Shown here: positions 1 to 6,996 of the stretch, in pieces
Position numbering within the stretch: position 1 is the stretch's first letter
Layout of the letters: every line of letters starts with the position of its first letter
NCBI GenBank assembly: GCA_023413135.1
Contig: JAEZQK010000076.1
Location: forward strand, 1 to 17,020
DNA from: Bacillota bacterium
GTDB lineage: Bacteria > Bacillota > Clostridia > Christensenellales > Aristaeellaceae
Length of the DNA stretch: 17,020 bases
Reading direction: 5' to 3'
Made by a program: the position numbers and the translations under genes
Notes under the pieces: generated by a model
The model's database searches: none
What the model was told of the DNA's origin: nothing
What the model saw: the letters and a program-made list of their open reading frames with translations, nothing else

Positions 1-55
1 GGCTTGTACAATGGAGCATGGTTTTTTTCGGGAACAGCGGAAGGGAGGATGCGGT

Positions 56-1669
56 ATGAACACCAAATTCATCTTCGTGACCGGCGGAGTGGTCTCTTCC
101 CTGGGCAAAGGGATCACGGCGGCATCCCTGGGGCGGCTCCTCAAATGCCGTGGGTTAAAGGTCTCCATCCAAAAGTTCGACCCTTATATCAACGTCGACC
201 CCGGCACCATGAACCCCTACCAGCACGGGGAGGTATTCGTCACCGACGATGGCGCGGAAACCGACCTGGATCTGGGTCACTATGAACGGTTTATCGACGA
301 AAGCCTGACGCAGGCAGCCAACATCACTTCCGGCCGTGTGTACAAGACGGTTATCGACAGGGAACGCCGGGGCGAGTACCTGGGCGCCACCATCCAAGTC
401 ATTCCCCACATTACCAACGAAATAAAGAAAAACATTCTGGCTATCTCACGCACACAAAATCCGCCGGACGTGGTCATTACCGAGATCGGCGGCACCGTGG
501 GCGACATTGAGAGCCAGCCTTTTTTGGAGGCCATCCGGCAGATGCGCGCCGAGGTTGGCCGGGAAAACTGCCTGTATATCCATGTGACGCTGGTGCCGTA
601 TTTAAGTGCGGCAGGGGAGTTGAAAACAAAGCCCACCCAGCACAGCGTGAAGGAACTGGGCGCCATCGGCATTTCGCCGGATATGCTGGTGTGCCGCAGT
701 GAACATCCCATTCCTTATGAGCTTCGGGCCAAAATGAGCCTGTTCTGTAACCTGCCGGTAGACAGGGTGTTTCAAAACCTCAACGCGCGCACCATCTATG
801 AGGTGCCTCTGATGCTCCACGCTGAGGGCATGGATCAAAAAGTGTGCCAGATGCTGGGCATTCCGGAAGGAGAATGCGATCTTACCGAGTGGCAGGCCAT
901 GGTGGAGCGGCAGCTTACCTGTGACAGAACTACTACGATTGCCTTGGTCGGCAAGTACGTGGAGCTGCCCGACGCGTATTTGAGCGTGGTGGAGGCGCTG
1001 ACCCATGGGGGCATCTACCATCATGCCAAGGTGCGCATTAATTGGATACCCGCAGAGGAAGTGACCCAGGAGAACGTGGCCGGTCGGCTCGAAAACGCCG
1101 ACGGTATCCTGGTTCCCGGCGGCTTTGGCGCCAGGGGATTGGAAGGCAAGATGGTGGCCGTCCGCTATGCCAGGGAAAAGAAAATACCTTTCTTCGGCCT
1201 GTGCCTTGGGCTTCAGATGGCAGTCATAGAATTCGCCCGCAATGTGCTGGATCTGCATGGCGCCAATACTACCGAAACCGATCCTCACACCACGTATCCC
1301 ATCATTGACCTGATGCCGGACCAAAACCTGCAGGACCTGGGCGGCACCATGCGGCTGGGCAAGTACCGCTGCAGTTTGGTGCCGGGCACCTTCAGCCAGA
1401 AGGCCTACGATACACAGGAGATTTGGGAGCGCCACCGCCACCGCTACGAGTTCAACAACGACTATCTGGAGCGGTTTGAGGCGGCGGGCATGCGCATCGC
1501 CGGCCGCAATCCGGAGCGGAACCTGGTGGAAATCGTGGAGATTGCGGACCATCCCTGGTTTGTGGGCGTGCAGTTCCACCCGGAGCTGAAAAGCCGGCCC
1601 AACCGGCCCCATCCGTTGTTCCGGGATTTTGTGGGCGCGGCGCTCGAGATTGCGGAAAACAAAAAATAG
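56..1669 (+). CDS. pyrG: CTP synthase (glutamine hydrolysing)
   Basis: This enzyme makes CTP from UTP, ATP and glutamine in the cytoplasm, the last step of pyrimidine nucleotide synthesis. The 537-residue product matches the usual family length. The N-terminal amidoligase domain (about 1-270) opens with MNTKFIFVTGGVVSSLGKG, the family's P-loop signature, and carries the DPYINVDPGTMNP segment at 42-54. The C-terminal class I glutamine amidotransferase domain (about 290-537) has the nucleophile elbow GLCLGLQ with Cys383 and the His508/Glu510 pair in FHPE. The start at 56 is chosen because GGGAGG lies 7 bases upstream and the protein then begins at the canonical MNTKFIF; the frame is also open to an ATG at 11, which would add an atypical 15-residue extension. 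An intrinsic terminator follows directly, so it is probably the end of its transcription unit. Confidence 0.98.
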   Translation: MNTKFIFVTGGVVSSLGKGITAASLGRLLKCRGLKVSIQKFDPYINVDPGTMNPYQHGEVFVTDDGAETDLDLGHYERFIDESLTQAANITSGRVYKTVIDRERRGEYLGATIQVIPHITNEIKKNILAISRTQNPPDVVITEIGGTVGDIESQPFLEAIRQMRAEVGRENCLYIHVTLVPYLSAAGELKTKPTQHSVKELGAIGISPDMLVCRSEHPIPYELRAKMSLFCNLPVDRVFQNLNARTIYEVPLMLHAEGMDQKVCQMLGIPEGECDLTEWQAMVERQLTCDRTTTIALVGKYVELPDAYLSVVEALTHGGIYHHAKVRINWIPAEEVTQENVAGRLENADGILVPGGFGARGLEGKMVAVRYAREKKIPFFGLCLGLQMAVIEFARNVLDLHGANTTETDPHTTYPIIDLMPDQNLQDLGGTMRLGKYRCSLVPGTFSQKAYDTQEIWERHRHRYEFNNDYLERFEAAGMRIAGRNPERNLVEIVEIADHPWFVGVQFHPELKSRPNRPHPLFRDFVGAALEIAENKK

Positions 1670-1682
1670 CCCAAATACATCG

Positions 1683-1713
1683 AGCGGCGGGAAAATTCTC
1701 CCGCCGCTTTTTT
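1683..1713 (+). terminator. Intrinsic terminator of pyrG
   Basis: A perfect 10-bp GC-rich stem (AGCGGCGGGA 1683-1692 with TCCCGCCGCT 1699-1708) with a 6-base loop runs into a T6 tract. It starts 14 bases after the pyrG stop codon. Confidence 0.93.
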
Positions 1714-1780
1714 GTTTATACCATTCCAAATCTTGCTCCGATTCCTCCAAGGATACAGCATCAGCGCAATAATGCAACCA

Positions 1781-1861
1781 GTAGGGCGGGGGCGGGCGTT
1801 CGCCGCCGTTCCCTATGCATCAGGTATGCATGCTGACGGCGGGAGCAAGCCCCCGCCCTAC
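1781..1861. repeat. GC-rich palindromic intergenic element
   Basis: A perfect 13-bp terminal inverted repeat, GTAGGGCGGGGGC (1781-1793) and GCCCCCGCCCTAC (1849-1861), encloses further pairing (CCGCCGT with ACGGCGG) and two copies of TATGCAT around the centre. The whole 81-base unit can fold as one imperfect hairpin and carries no reading frame. It has the form of a REP/MITE-like dispersed element. It lies between the convergent 3' ends of pyrG and the glycosidase gene, so it could also protect or terminate the minus-strand transcript, but no T tract follows. Copy number in the genome cannot be seen here. Confidence 0.7.
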
Positions 1862-1886
1862 ATCGTCAACGGCGTTTCCATATTCA

Positions 1887-3680
1887 TCAAAGCATTTGTG
1901 TTTTGGATTGGTATTGGATTTCCCTGAATAGTACAACGCCTTGGCCCGGGGCGAGCTTAGCATGTACCGCTCCGCCTATAACAGGCAATGCCTCTCCATT
2001 CAGGCCATTGATCCACTCTTCCCGTGCCTGGAAGCTTTCCGGTAGGGGAAGCATGCTGTCCACCGGAATATCGGCGGTATTGAAAATCACCAGTGCCTCC
2101 TGTGTTTCGCTTTTGCGAAGATAGGCGTACAAACCGTCGGATCCTATATGCCATGTTTTGAAGGTTCCATGGCGCAGCGCATCGCTGCCGTTGCGCAAAC
2201 TGATAAGCTGTTTGTAGTATGTAAGCAGGGCGTTTCCCTCCGTCTTGCCCCAGGGCATAGGCCGGCGGCAGTCCGGATCGGGACCGCCGGTTAACCCCAA
2301 TTCGTCCCCATAGTAAACGATGGGCACGCCGGGGTGCGTCATTTGAAAGAAGACGGCAGCCCGCAGGCGGCTTTCATCGCCCCCTGCCCTGGTCAAAAAC
2401 CTTGGCGTATCGTGGCTGCCCAGAAAATTCCACAAAACTTCCTGTACCGCGCAGGGGTACAGCGCCATGGCTTTGTTGACACGCGCATCAAATGCCTGGA
2501 GGCTGATTTTCCGCTCCGCAAAGTACAGCCACATGGCCCGGGACAGCACATAATGCATGGTGCTGTCGAACATGTCGCCCTGGCTGACCCACTGGCGGGA
2601 ATCATCCCAGCATTCCGCTACCAGGATAGCATCCGGGTTTTCATCCAGTACCGCTTTGCGGAACTGCCGCCAGAAATCCGGCCACACCTCCGGTGATACA
2701 TCCAGCCGCCAGCCGTCCACATGGGCTTGTTTTAACCAGTAGCGGCCTACCTGCACAAAGTAGGCGGCCGCGGCCTCATTTTGAAGGTTCAGCTTTGGCA
2801 TATCCGGCGTATGGGCGAAGGTGGCATACCCGCAGGCATACTTTTCCTTGTTGAAGAAAAACCAGTCAAAATATTCGCTGTCCGGCCCCTTCCTGACCGC
2901 ATCCACAAAAGGTGGGAATCGGACGCCGGAATGGTTGAACACGCCGTCCAGCACGATGCGGATGCCAGCCGTGTGAAGCTCGTCTGAAAGGGCGCGAAGC
3001 TCCTTCAGCGTGCCCAGGAGCGGGTCGACCGTATAATAGTCGAAGGTGTTGTACCGGTGGGAGGTATCGCTCAGGAAGATGGGCGTCATGTAGACCACCC
3101 CGACCCCAAGCTTCGTCAAGTAGGGGATGGCCTGCCGGATACCCATCAAATTGCCGCCAAAGCGGAATTCGTTGGCGTAGCGGGTAGAATCCCAGGGTTC
3201 CACCGCCTGGGCGGCAGCCCCTAAGACGGGTGATCGCCGGAAGCGGTCGGGAAAGATTTGATAGCCTACCGCGCCTCTTGCCCAATCCGGCTTTTTAAGT
3301 TCCTGGTAAGCATAGGCGAAGGGGAAGCACGCCATATCCTCCGGATCCCGCAAGGAGGCGGGATACATGCCATCCTGATCCACCAACAGAGAAAAGCCGT
3401 CCCGGCTCAAGCAGAATGCGTAGTGGATGCGTGGATCGGAAGGCAAAAAGATGCATTCATACCAGTCGTGGTTTTCATCCCGCCACATCCTTTCCATGGG
3501 CAGCTTTTGGGCCCGCTTCATGGAAGGGCCCGGTCCGTACATATTGGCGGCCCAAAGATGAACTTCCTCCCAATCCTCCCTCCCGGTGCGGATACGGATG
3601 CATACCCGCCCATCCGGAAGCGCGTGGCGGTATTCCAGCCAGGGCTGATGATATATGGCCCCCAGGTTTATGGAGCGCAT
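1887..3680 (-). CDS. GH13 alpha-glycosidase, neopullulanase / cyclomaltodextrinase type
   Basis: Predicted to hydrolyse alpha-1,4 (and possibly some alpha-1,6) bonds in maltodextrins, cyclodextrins or pullulan; no signal peptide is visible, so it should act in the cytoplasm on imported oligosaccharides. The 597-residue protein has an N-terminal beta-sandwich-like region (about 1-125) and a catalytic barrel with all GH13 signatures: region I DGVFNH (245-250), region V MPKLN (294-298), region II GWRLDV with nucleophile Asp327, region III VAECW with acid/base Glu356, and region IV GSHD with Asp424. MPKLN is the hallmark of the neopullulanase-maltogenic amylase subfamily (GH13_20). The start at 3680 is set by TAGGAGG upstream; an in-frame ATG at 3743 lies inside the promoter. 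The gene stands alone with its own promoter and operator. Exact substrate is not deducible. Confidence 0.93.
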   Translation of the reverse strand: MRSINLGAIYHQPWLEYRHALPDGRVCIRIRTGREDWEEVHLWAANMYGPGPSMKRAQKLPMERMWRDENHDWYECIFLPSDPRIHYAFCLSRDGFSLLVDQDGMYPASLRDPEDMACFPFAYAYQELKKPDWARGAVGYQIFPDRFRRSPVLGAAAQAVEPWDSTRYANEFRFGGNLMGIRQAIPYLTKLGVGVVYMTPIFLSDTSHRYNTFDYYTVDPLLGTLKELRALSDELHTAGIRIVLDGVFNHSGVRFPPFVDAVRKGPDSEYFDWFFFNKEKYACGYATFAHTPDMPKLNLQNEAAAAYFVQVGRYWLKQAHVDGWRLDVSPEVWPDFWRQFRKAVLDENPDAILVAECWDDSRQWVSQGDMFDSTMHYVLSRAMWLYFAERKISLQAFDARVNKAMALYPCAVQEVLWNFLGSHDTPRFLTRAGGDESRLRAAVFFQMTHPGVPIVYYGDELGLTGGPDPDCRRPMPWGKTEGNALLTYYKQLISLRNGSDALRHGTFKTWHIGSDGLYAYLRKSETQEALVIFNTADIPVDSMLPLPESFQAREEWINGLNGEALPVIGGAVHAKLAPGQGVVLFREIQYQSKTQML

Positions 3681-3702
3681 AGAATTCCTCCTAAAAGAAG
3701 CC

Positions 3703-3722
3703 AACGATATGCAATCGTTTGC
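3703..3722 (-). promoter_or_regulatory. Putative LacI-family operator
   Basis: Immediately downstream of the -10 box lies GCAAACGATTGC (minus strand, 3722-3711), a near-palindrome of the form GCAA-nCGn-TTGC with the central CG typical of LacI-family (MalR/CcpA-like) sites. An overlapping perfect repeat AACGAT...ATCGTT spans 3703-3719. Its place at the expected transcription start would let a bound repressor block the promoter. No LacI-type regulator is encoded in the window, so the factor is unknown. Confidence 0.55.
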
Positions 3723-3726
3723 GCAT

Positions 3727-3756
3727 AGAATAGCACAGGACAAACTTTTCTGTCAA
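3727..3756 (-). promoter_or_regulatory. Promoter of the GH13 gene
   Basis: On the minus strand, TTGACA (3756-3751), 18 bases, then TATTCT (3732-3727) with an extended TGC before the -10. It lies about 45 bases upstream of the ATG at 3680. Confidence 0.8.
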
Positions 3757-3811
3757 GGCAAAGAAGAGCGGGTGTAGATATCATAGAGGATGTTTTTTCT
3801 CTGTTTGCCTC

Positions 3812-3840
3812 TTGCAATTTGGCGGGCAAACCATCATAAT
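3812..3840 (+). promoter_or_regulatory. Promoter of serC
   Basis: TTGCAA (3812-3817), a 17-base spacer and CATAAT (3835-3840), about 107 bases upstream of the serC start. It is divergent from the GH13 promoter. The resulting leader of about 100 bases has no T-box or terminator that I can recognise. Confidence 0.65.
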
Positions 3841-3947
3841 GTGGTTATTGGTTCAATTTTTACCCGCAGGGCAAAAAACGTCCCACTCAAATCAAAGGTG
3901 ATTTGTGGTACCCATCAAAGTGTGTGAAGAACGGAAGGAGGAGTTTC

Positions 3948-5030
3948 ATGGAGCGTGTGTACAACTTTTCTCCCGGCCCCGCCATGCTGCCGCTGCCTGT
4001 CTTGGAGCGTGCCCAGCAGGATTTGGTGACGTATGGCCCGACCGGCATGTCCGTGATGGAAATGAGCCATCGCAGCAAGATGTATCTGGAGATCTACGAT
4101 GCGGCGGTAGCGCTTTTGCGGGATATCATGGCGGTTCCCGACACGTATGAAATATTGTTTCTGCAGGGTGGTGCCACCCAGCAGTTTTCCGCCGTGCCGC
4201 TGAATTTGATGACAGGCAGTAACAAGGCGGATTATATCGACAGCGGCAACTTTGCCCACCTTGCGGCGGAGGAAGCCGCCCGGTACGGTACGGTGAACAT
4301 CGCCGCTTCCAGCCGTGCCGGCAATTACACCTATGTGCCCGAATTTTCCGCCGCGCATTTTGATAAGGAAGCGGATTACTGCCACATTACCACCAACAAC
4401 ACCATCTATGGCACACGGTTTGTTTCCCTGCCCGACACCGGCAGCGTGCCCCTGGTGGCGGATGCCAGCAGCAATATTTTGAGCGAAGTCTTCGATATCA
4501 GCAAATTCGGCGTGATATATGCCGGCGCCCAAAAGAACATCGGTCCCAGCGGCCTGTGCGTGCTCATCGTAAGAAAGGACCTCTTGGGCCGGGCCCATCC
4601 CTTGTGCCCCAAGCTATTAAACTGGGATGTGCAGGCCAAGGCGGGCAGCATGTACAACACCCCCAACACCTTCGGCATATACCTTGCCAAGCTGGGCTTT
4701 GAATGGCTCAAGGGGCTGGGCGGCGTTCCCGCCATGGAAAAGATCAACATGGAAAAGGCCGCCATCCTCTATGATTACCTGGATGAAAGCAGGCTTTTCA
4801 AGCCCACCTCCCAAAAGATATACCGCAGCCGCATGAACGTAACCTTCGTCACCGGCAGCGACGAGACGGACGAGAAATTCGTCAAGGAGGCTTCTAAAAA
4901 TGGCCTGGTGAACCTGAAAGGCCACCGCTCCGTCGGCGGCATGCGGGCCAGCATCTACAACGCCATGCCCGTGGAAGGCGTTGTAAAGCTGGTGGAATTC
5001 ATGAAGAAGTTCGAGTCGGAAAACAAGTAA
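3948..5030 (+). CDS. serC: Phosphoserine aminotransferase
   Basis: A PLP enzyme that transaminates 3-phosphohydroxypyruvate with glutamate to give phosphoserine, the second step of serine synthesis; cytoplasmic. The 360-residue length is typical. The start of the protein, VYNFSPGPAMLP, is the family signature, FLQGGATQQF (71-80) forms the cofactor phosphate region, and the Schiff-base lysine is Lys196 in YAGAQKNIGPSG. Arg residues near HRSVGGMRAS (326-335) fit the substrate-binding end. The start at 3948 is preceded by GGAAGGAGGAG at good spacing; the frame is open to an ATG at 3903, which would add 15 unrelated residues. serA follows in the same direction after 186 bases, so the two genes supply consecutive steps and probably share this promoter. 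Confidence 0.97.
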   Translation: MERVYNFSPGPAMLPLPVLERAQQDLVTYGPTGMSVMEMSHRSKMYLEIYDAAVALLRDIMAVPDTYEILFLQGGATQQFSAVPLNLMTGSNKADYIDSGNFAHLAAEEAARYGTVNIAASSRAGNYTYVPEFSAAHFDKEADYCHITTNNTIYGTRFVSLPDTGSVPLVADASSNILSEVFDISKFGVIYAGAQKNIGPSGLCVLIVRKDLLGRAHPLCPKLLNWDVQAKAGSMYNTPNTFGIYLAKLGFEWLKGLGGVPAMEKINMEKAAILYDYLDESRLFKPTSQKIYRSRMNVTFVTGSDETDEKFVKEASKNGLVNLKGHRSVGGMRASIYNAMPVEGVVKLVEFMKKFESENK

Positions 5031-5032
5031 CG

Positions 5033-5053
5033 CTGGAGGGCTCTGCCCTCCAG
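5033..5053 (+). other. Perfect hairpin after serC
   Basis: CTGGAGGGC (5033-5041), a TCT loop and GCCCTCCAG (5045-5053) form a perfect 9-bp stem two bases after the serC stop. No T tract follows, so it is not a standard intrinsic terminator. It may stabilise the serC message, tune serA expression, or be the left edge of a dispersed element that continues to about 5160. Confidence 0.6.
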
Positions 5054-5160
5054 ACCACCCGCTAAAGGCTCCGTAGCTGAAGCGCCGCCTGTGGCGGATG
5101 AAGCGAGGCGGAGGAGGCTGGCGAAAAGGAGCAATGCGAGCGGCAGCGAAGCAGTGCGAC
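5054..5160 (+). repeat. Probable dispersed intergenic element in the serC-serA spacer
   Basis: A purine-rich stretch made of near-repeated units (GCGAGGCGGAGGAGG, GCGAGCGGCAGCGAAGC, GCAGTGCGAC) with a small palindrome (CCGCC-TGT-GGCGG). It is unlike both neighbouring genes in composition. The serA frame is open through it but its start and SD lie downstream. I take it as a repeated non-coding element, from its form alone; this rests on no database search. Confidence 0.35.
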
Positions 5161-5216
5161 TATTGAGCCAGATGGTACCAGTCCCCGTAAATCCCTATTT
5201 TAAAGGAGCGGGAAAA

Positions 5217-6389
5217 ATGTACAAGATTCAGACGCTCAATGAGATATCCGATATCATCCACAGCCAGCTTTCCGCCGATGAGTATACCGTAACACGCGAT
5301 GAACCCGTCCCCGATGCGATCCTGGTGCGCAGCGCCGACATGCACAGCATGGACCTGCCGGAAAGCCTGCTGGCCATCGCAAGGGCGGGAGCCGGCGTCA
5401 ACAATATCCCCATTGATGCCTGCAGTAAAAAGGGTATCGTAGTATTCAATACTCCCGGTGCCAATGCCAACGCCGTGGCGGAATTGGTGATGGCCGGGCT
5501 TCTGCTTTGCAGCCGTGACATCGCCGGCGGCATCCAGTGGGCGCATACCCTGAAAGGACAGGGTGAAGCGGTATTAAAACAAGTGGAAAAGGGAAAGAAC
5601 CAGTTTGTGGGGCCGGAGCTTCGGGGGAAAACCCTGGGCGTCATCGGCCTTGGCGCCATCGGTGCGTTGGTGGCCAACAGCGCGTTAAACGGCCTGGGCA
5701 TGGACGTTATCGGCCTGGATCCCTTCATCTCCGTGGAGCACGCCTGGTCCTTGTCCCGGGCCATCAAACGGGCTTCCACCCTGGAAGAGCTTTTGCAAAA
5801 GTCGGACTATGTTACGGTTCATGTGCCTCTTTCGCCCAAAACAAAAAACATGTTTGACGCGCACTTGTTTGGCCTGATGAAAAAAGGCGTGCGGCTTTTG
5901 AATTTCAGCCGTGCCGAACTGGTGGATTCAGAGGCCTGCCGCGCCGCTCTTGCTTCAGGCAAGCTGAGCGGTTACGTGACCGACTTTCCTACCGACGATA
6001 TGCTGGGCGTTCCGGGAGTCATATGCATTCCCCACCTGGGAGCCTCGACCCCGGAGAGCGAAGAAAATTGCGCCCGTATGGCTGCCGCCCAGCTGCGGGA
6101 TTACCTGGAGCTGGGCACCATCCGTAACAGCGTGAACATGCCGGAGATTGTGCTTTCCGGCCAGCCGGAGGGTTGCCGCATCCTGCTTATACACGACAAC
6201 GTGCCCAACATGGTCAGCAACATGTCCGCCGCTATTTCCAGGGAAGGCATCAACATCAACAACATGATCAACAAAAGCCGTCAGGAAATGGCCGTCACCG
6301 TGATGGAATTAAGCCAGGTGCCTACGGAGGAACTGATTGTGGAACTTATCCAGCAGCCCGGTGTGATCAAGGTGAGGTGCTGGCACTAA
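5217..6389 (+). CDS. serA: D-3-phosphoglycerate dehydrogenase (short, ACT-containing type)
   Basis: Oxidises 3-phosphoglycerate with NAD+ to 3-phosphohydroxypyruvate, the first committed step of serine synthesis, feeding SerC encoded just upstream. The 390-residue protein has a split substrate domain (about 1-95 and 280-310), a Rossmann domain with GxGxxG at 144-149 (GLGAIG), catalytic Arg232 in NFSRAELV and His273 in PHLGAST, and a C-terminal ACT domain (about 320-390) that in this family usually gives serine feedback control. The acid that is normally Glu in the catalytic set appears as Asp260 in DFPTDD. The start at 5217 is chosen for the AAAGGAG site 8 bases upstream; an upstream ATG at 5091 would only add low-complexity residues from the spacer element. 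Confidence 0.93.
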   Translation: MYKIQTLNEISDIIHSQLSADEYTVTRDEPVPDAILVRSADMHSMDLPESLLAIARAGAGVNNIPIDACSKKGIVVFNTPGANANAVAELVMAGLLLCSRDIAGGIQWAHTLKGQGEAVLKQVEKGKNQFVGPELRGKTLGVIGLGAIGALVANSALNGLGMDVIGLDPFISVEHAWSLSRAIKRASTLEELLQKSDYVTVHVPLSPKTKNMFDAHLFGLMKKGVRLLNFSRAELVDSEACRAALASGKLSGYVTDFPTDDMLGVPGVICIPHLGASTPESEENCARMAAAQLRDYLELGTIRNSVNMPEIVLSGQPEGCRILLIHDNVPNMVSNMSAAISREGININNMINKSRQEMAVTVMELSQVPTEELIVELIQQPGVIKVRCWH

Positions 6390-6419
6390 GCATAAATGTA
6401 CCGATGAATACAAGCAAAT

Positions 6420-6516
6420 CCCGCCCGCTGTCATCCTGAGGAGCGTGCGACGAAGGATCTTGGCTGAGCATGAAAAGCAAGATCCTTCATTCTCGTTCAG
6501 GATGACAGTCTGCGGG
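6420..6516. repeat. Palindromic repeat of the CTGTCATCCTGA...GAAGGATCTT type
   Basis: A 97-base imperfect palindrome with nested arms: CCCGC/GCGGG (6420-6424, 6512-6516), CTGTCATCCTGA/TCAGGATGACAG (6428-6439, 6497-6508) and GAAGGATCTT/AAGATCCTTC (6452-6461, 6479-6488). It resembles a dispersed intergenic palindrome that I recognise from many bacterial genomes; that recognition is from memory and not tested here. It starts about 30 bases after the serA stop and may serve as an RNA-level 3' end, though no T tract follows. Confidence 0.75.
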
Positions 6517-6599
6517 GTTGGACTCGCCTTCAGATCACATCGCAATCGGCGCATGAATGTTTTAAACGAGCATAAACTTTTTGAAAAACTTTCTTCTTG

Positions 6600-6806
6600 T
6601 TTTTAGTGTTTATAGTGTACCGGCATATTTATATATACAGAAGGCAAGAATCATACACACATTGTTCCATAACCCAGGCATGGCAATAAAAATTGAATTA
6701 ATATAATTATAATAATATAATTATTATTATAATCCTTTCTATATAGATTATCCAAAATCATATCATACACACGCACCACCACTAAAAACACTAAAAGCAC
6801 TAAAAA
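6600..6806. repeat. AT-rich island flanked by inverted 9-base repeat arrays
   Basis: Left array: TTTTTAGTG and TTTATAGTG in tandem (6600-6617). Right array, inverted: CACTAAAAA, CACTAAAAG, CACTAAAAA in tandem (6780-6806). Between them is strongly AT-rich DNA with a perfect 11-bp palindrome, ATTATAATAAT (6706-6716) and ATTATTATAAT (6723-6733), close to the midpoint, and a direct repeat ATCATACACAC (6650-6660 and 6762-6772). There is no convincing reading frame. It occupies the middle of the 607-base gap between serA and the LCP gene. Function is unknown; it may be a protein-binding array, a mobile-element remnant or a dispersed repeat. Confidence 0.6.
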
Positions 6807-6864
6807 GGATTAAACCGGTATGCTCGTGGTCCTTAAATCGATAAGGAATATCGGCACCTTGCTT

Positions 6865-6893
6865 TTGCCAAACGGGACAGAATGTGCTATATT
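6865..6893 (+). promoter_or_regulatory. Promoter of the LCP gene
   Basis: TTGCCA (6865-6870), a 17-base spacer ending in TGC, and TATATT (6888-6893), about 100 bases upstream of the start codon at 6997. Confidence 0.65.
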
Positions 6894-6996
6894 AAAGGCC
6901 GGATACTGGTTTTCTGCCGCCTTTGGGAAGTTTTTGGCCGGGTAATCCGTTGACTATATGGAAATCCAACGTATTCCAGATAAAGGAGACCTTTCC

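Noticed and set aside
602..1777. Long open frame (391 codons) on the minus strand across pyrG
   Set aside because: It is antisense to a certain CTP synthase gene, gives no recognisable motif, is rich in His and Gln as antisense frames often are, and has no ribosome site.
3841..3947. GTGGTACCC in the serC leader as a T-box antiterminator
   Set aside because: The conserved T-box sequence continues in a different way, no specifier stem or terminator is present, and the leader is too short.
6600..6806. Replication origin
   Set aside because: Only one near-match to a DnaA box, no dnaA or dnaN gene and no parAB nearby; the AT richness and repeats alone do not justify the call.
6600..6806. CRISPR array in the short tandem repeats
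   Set aside because: Units are 9 bases, directly adjacent, without spacers, and there are no cas genes.
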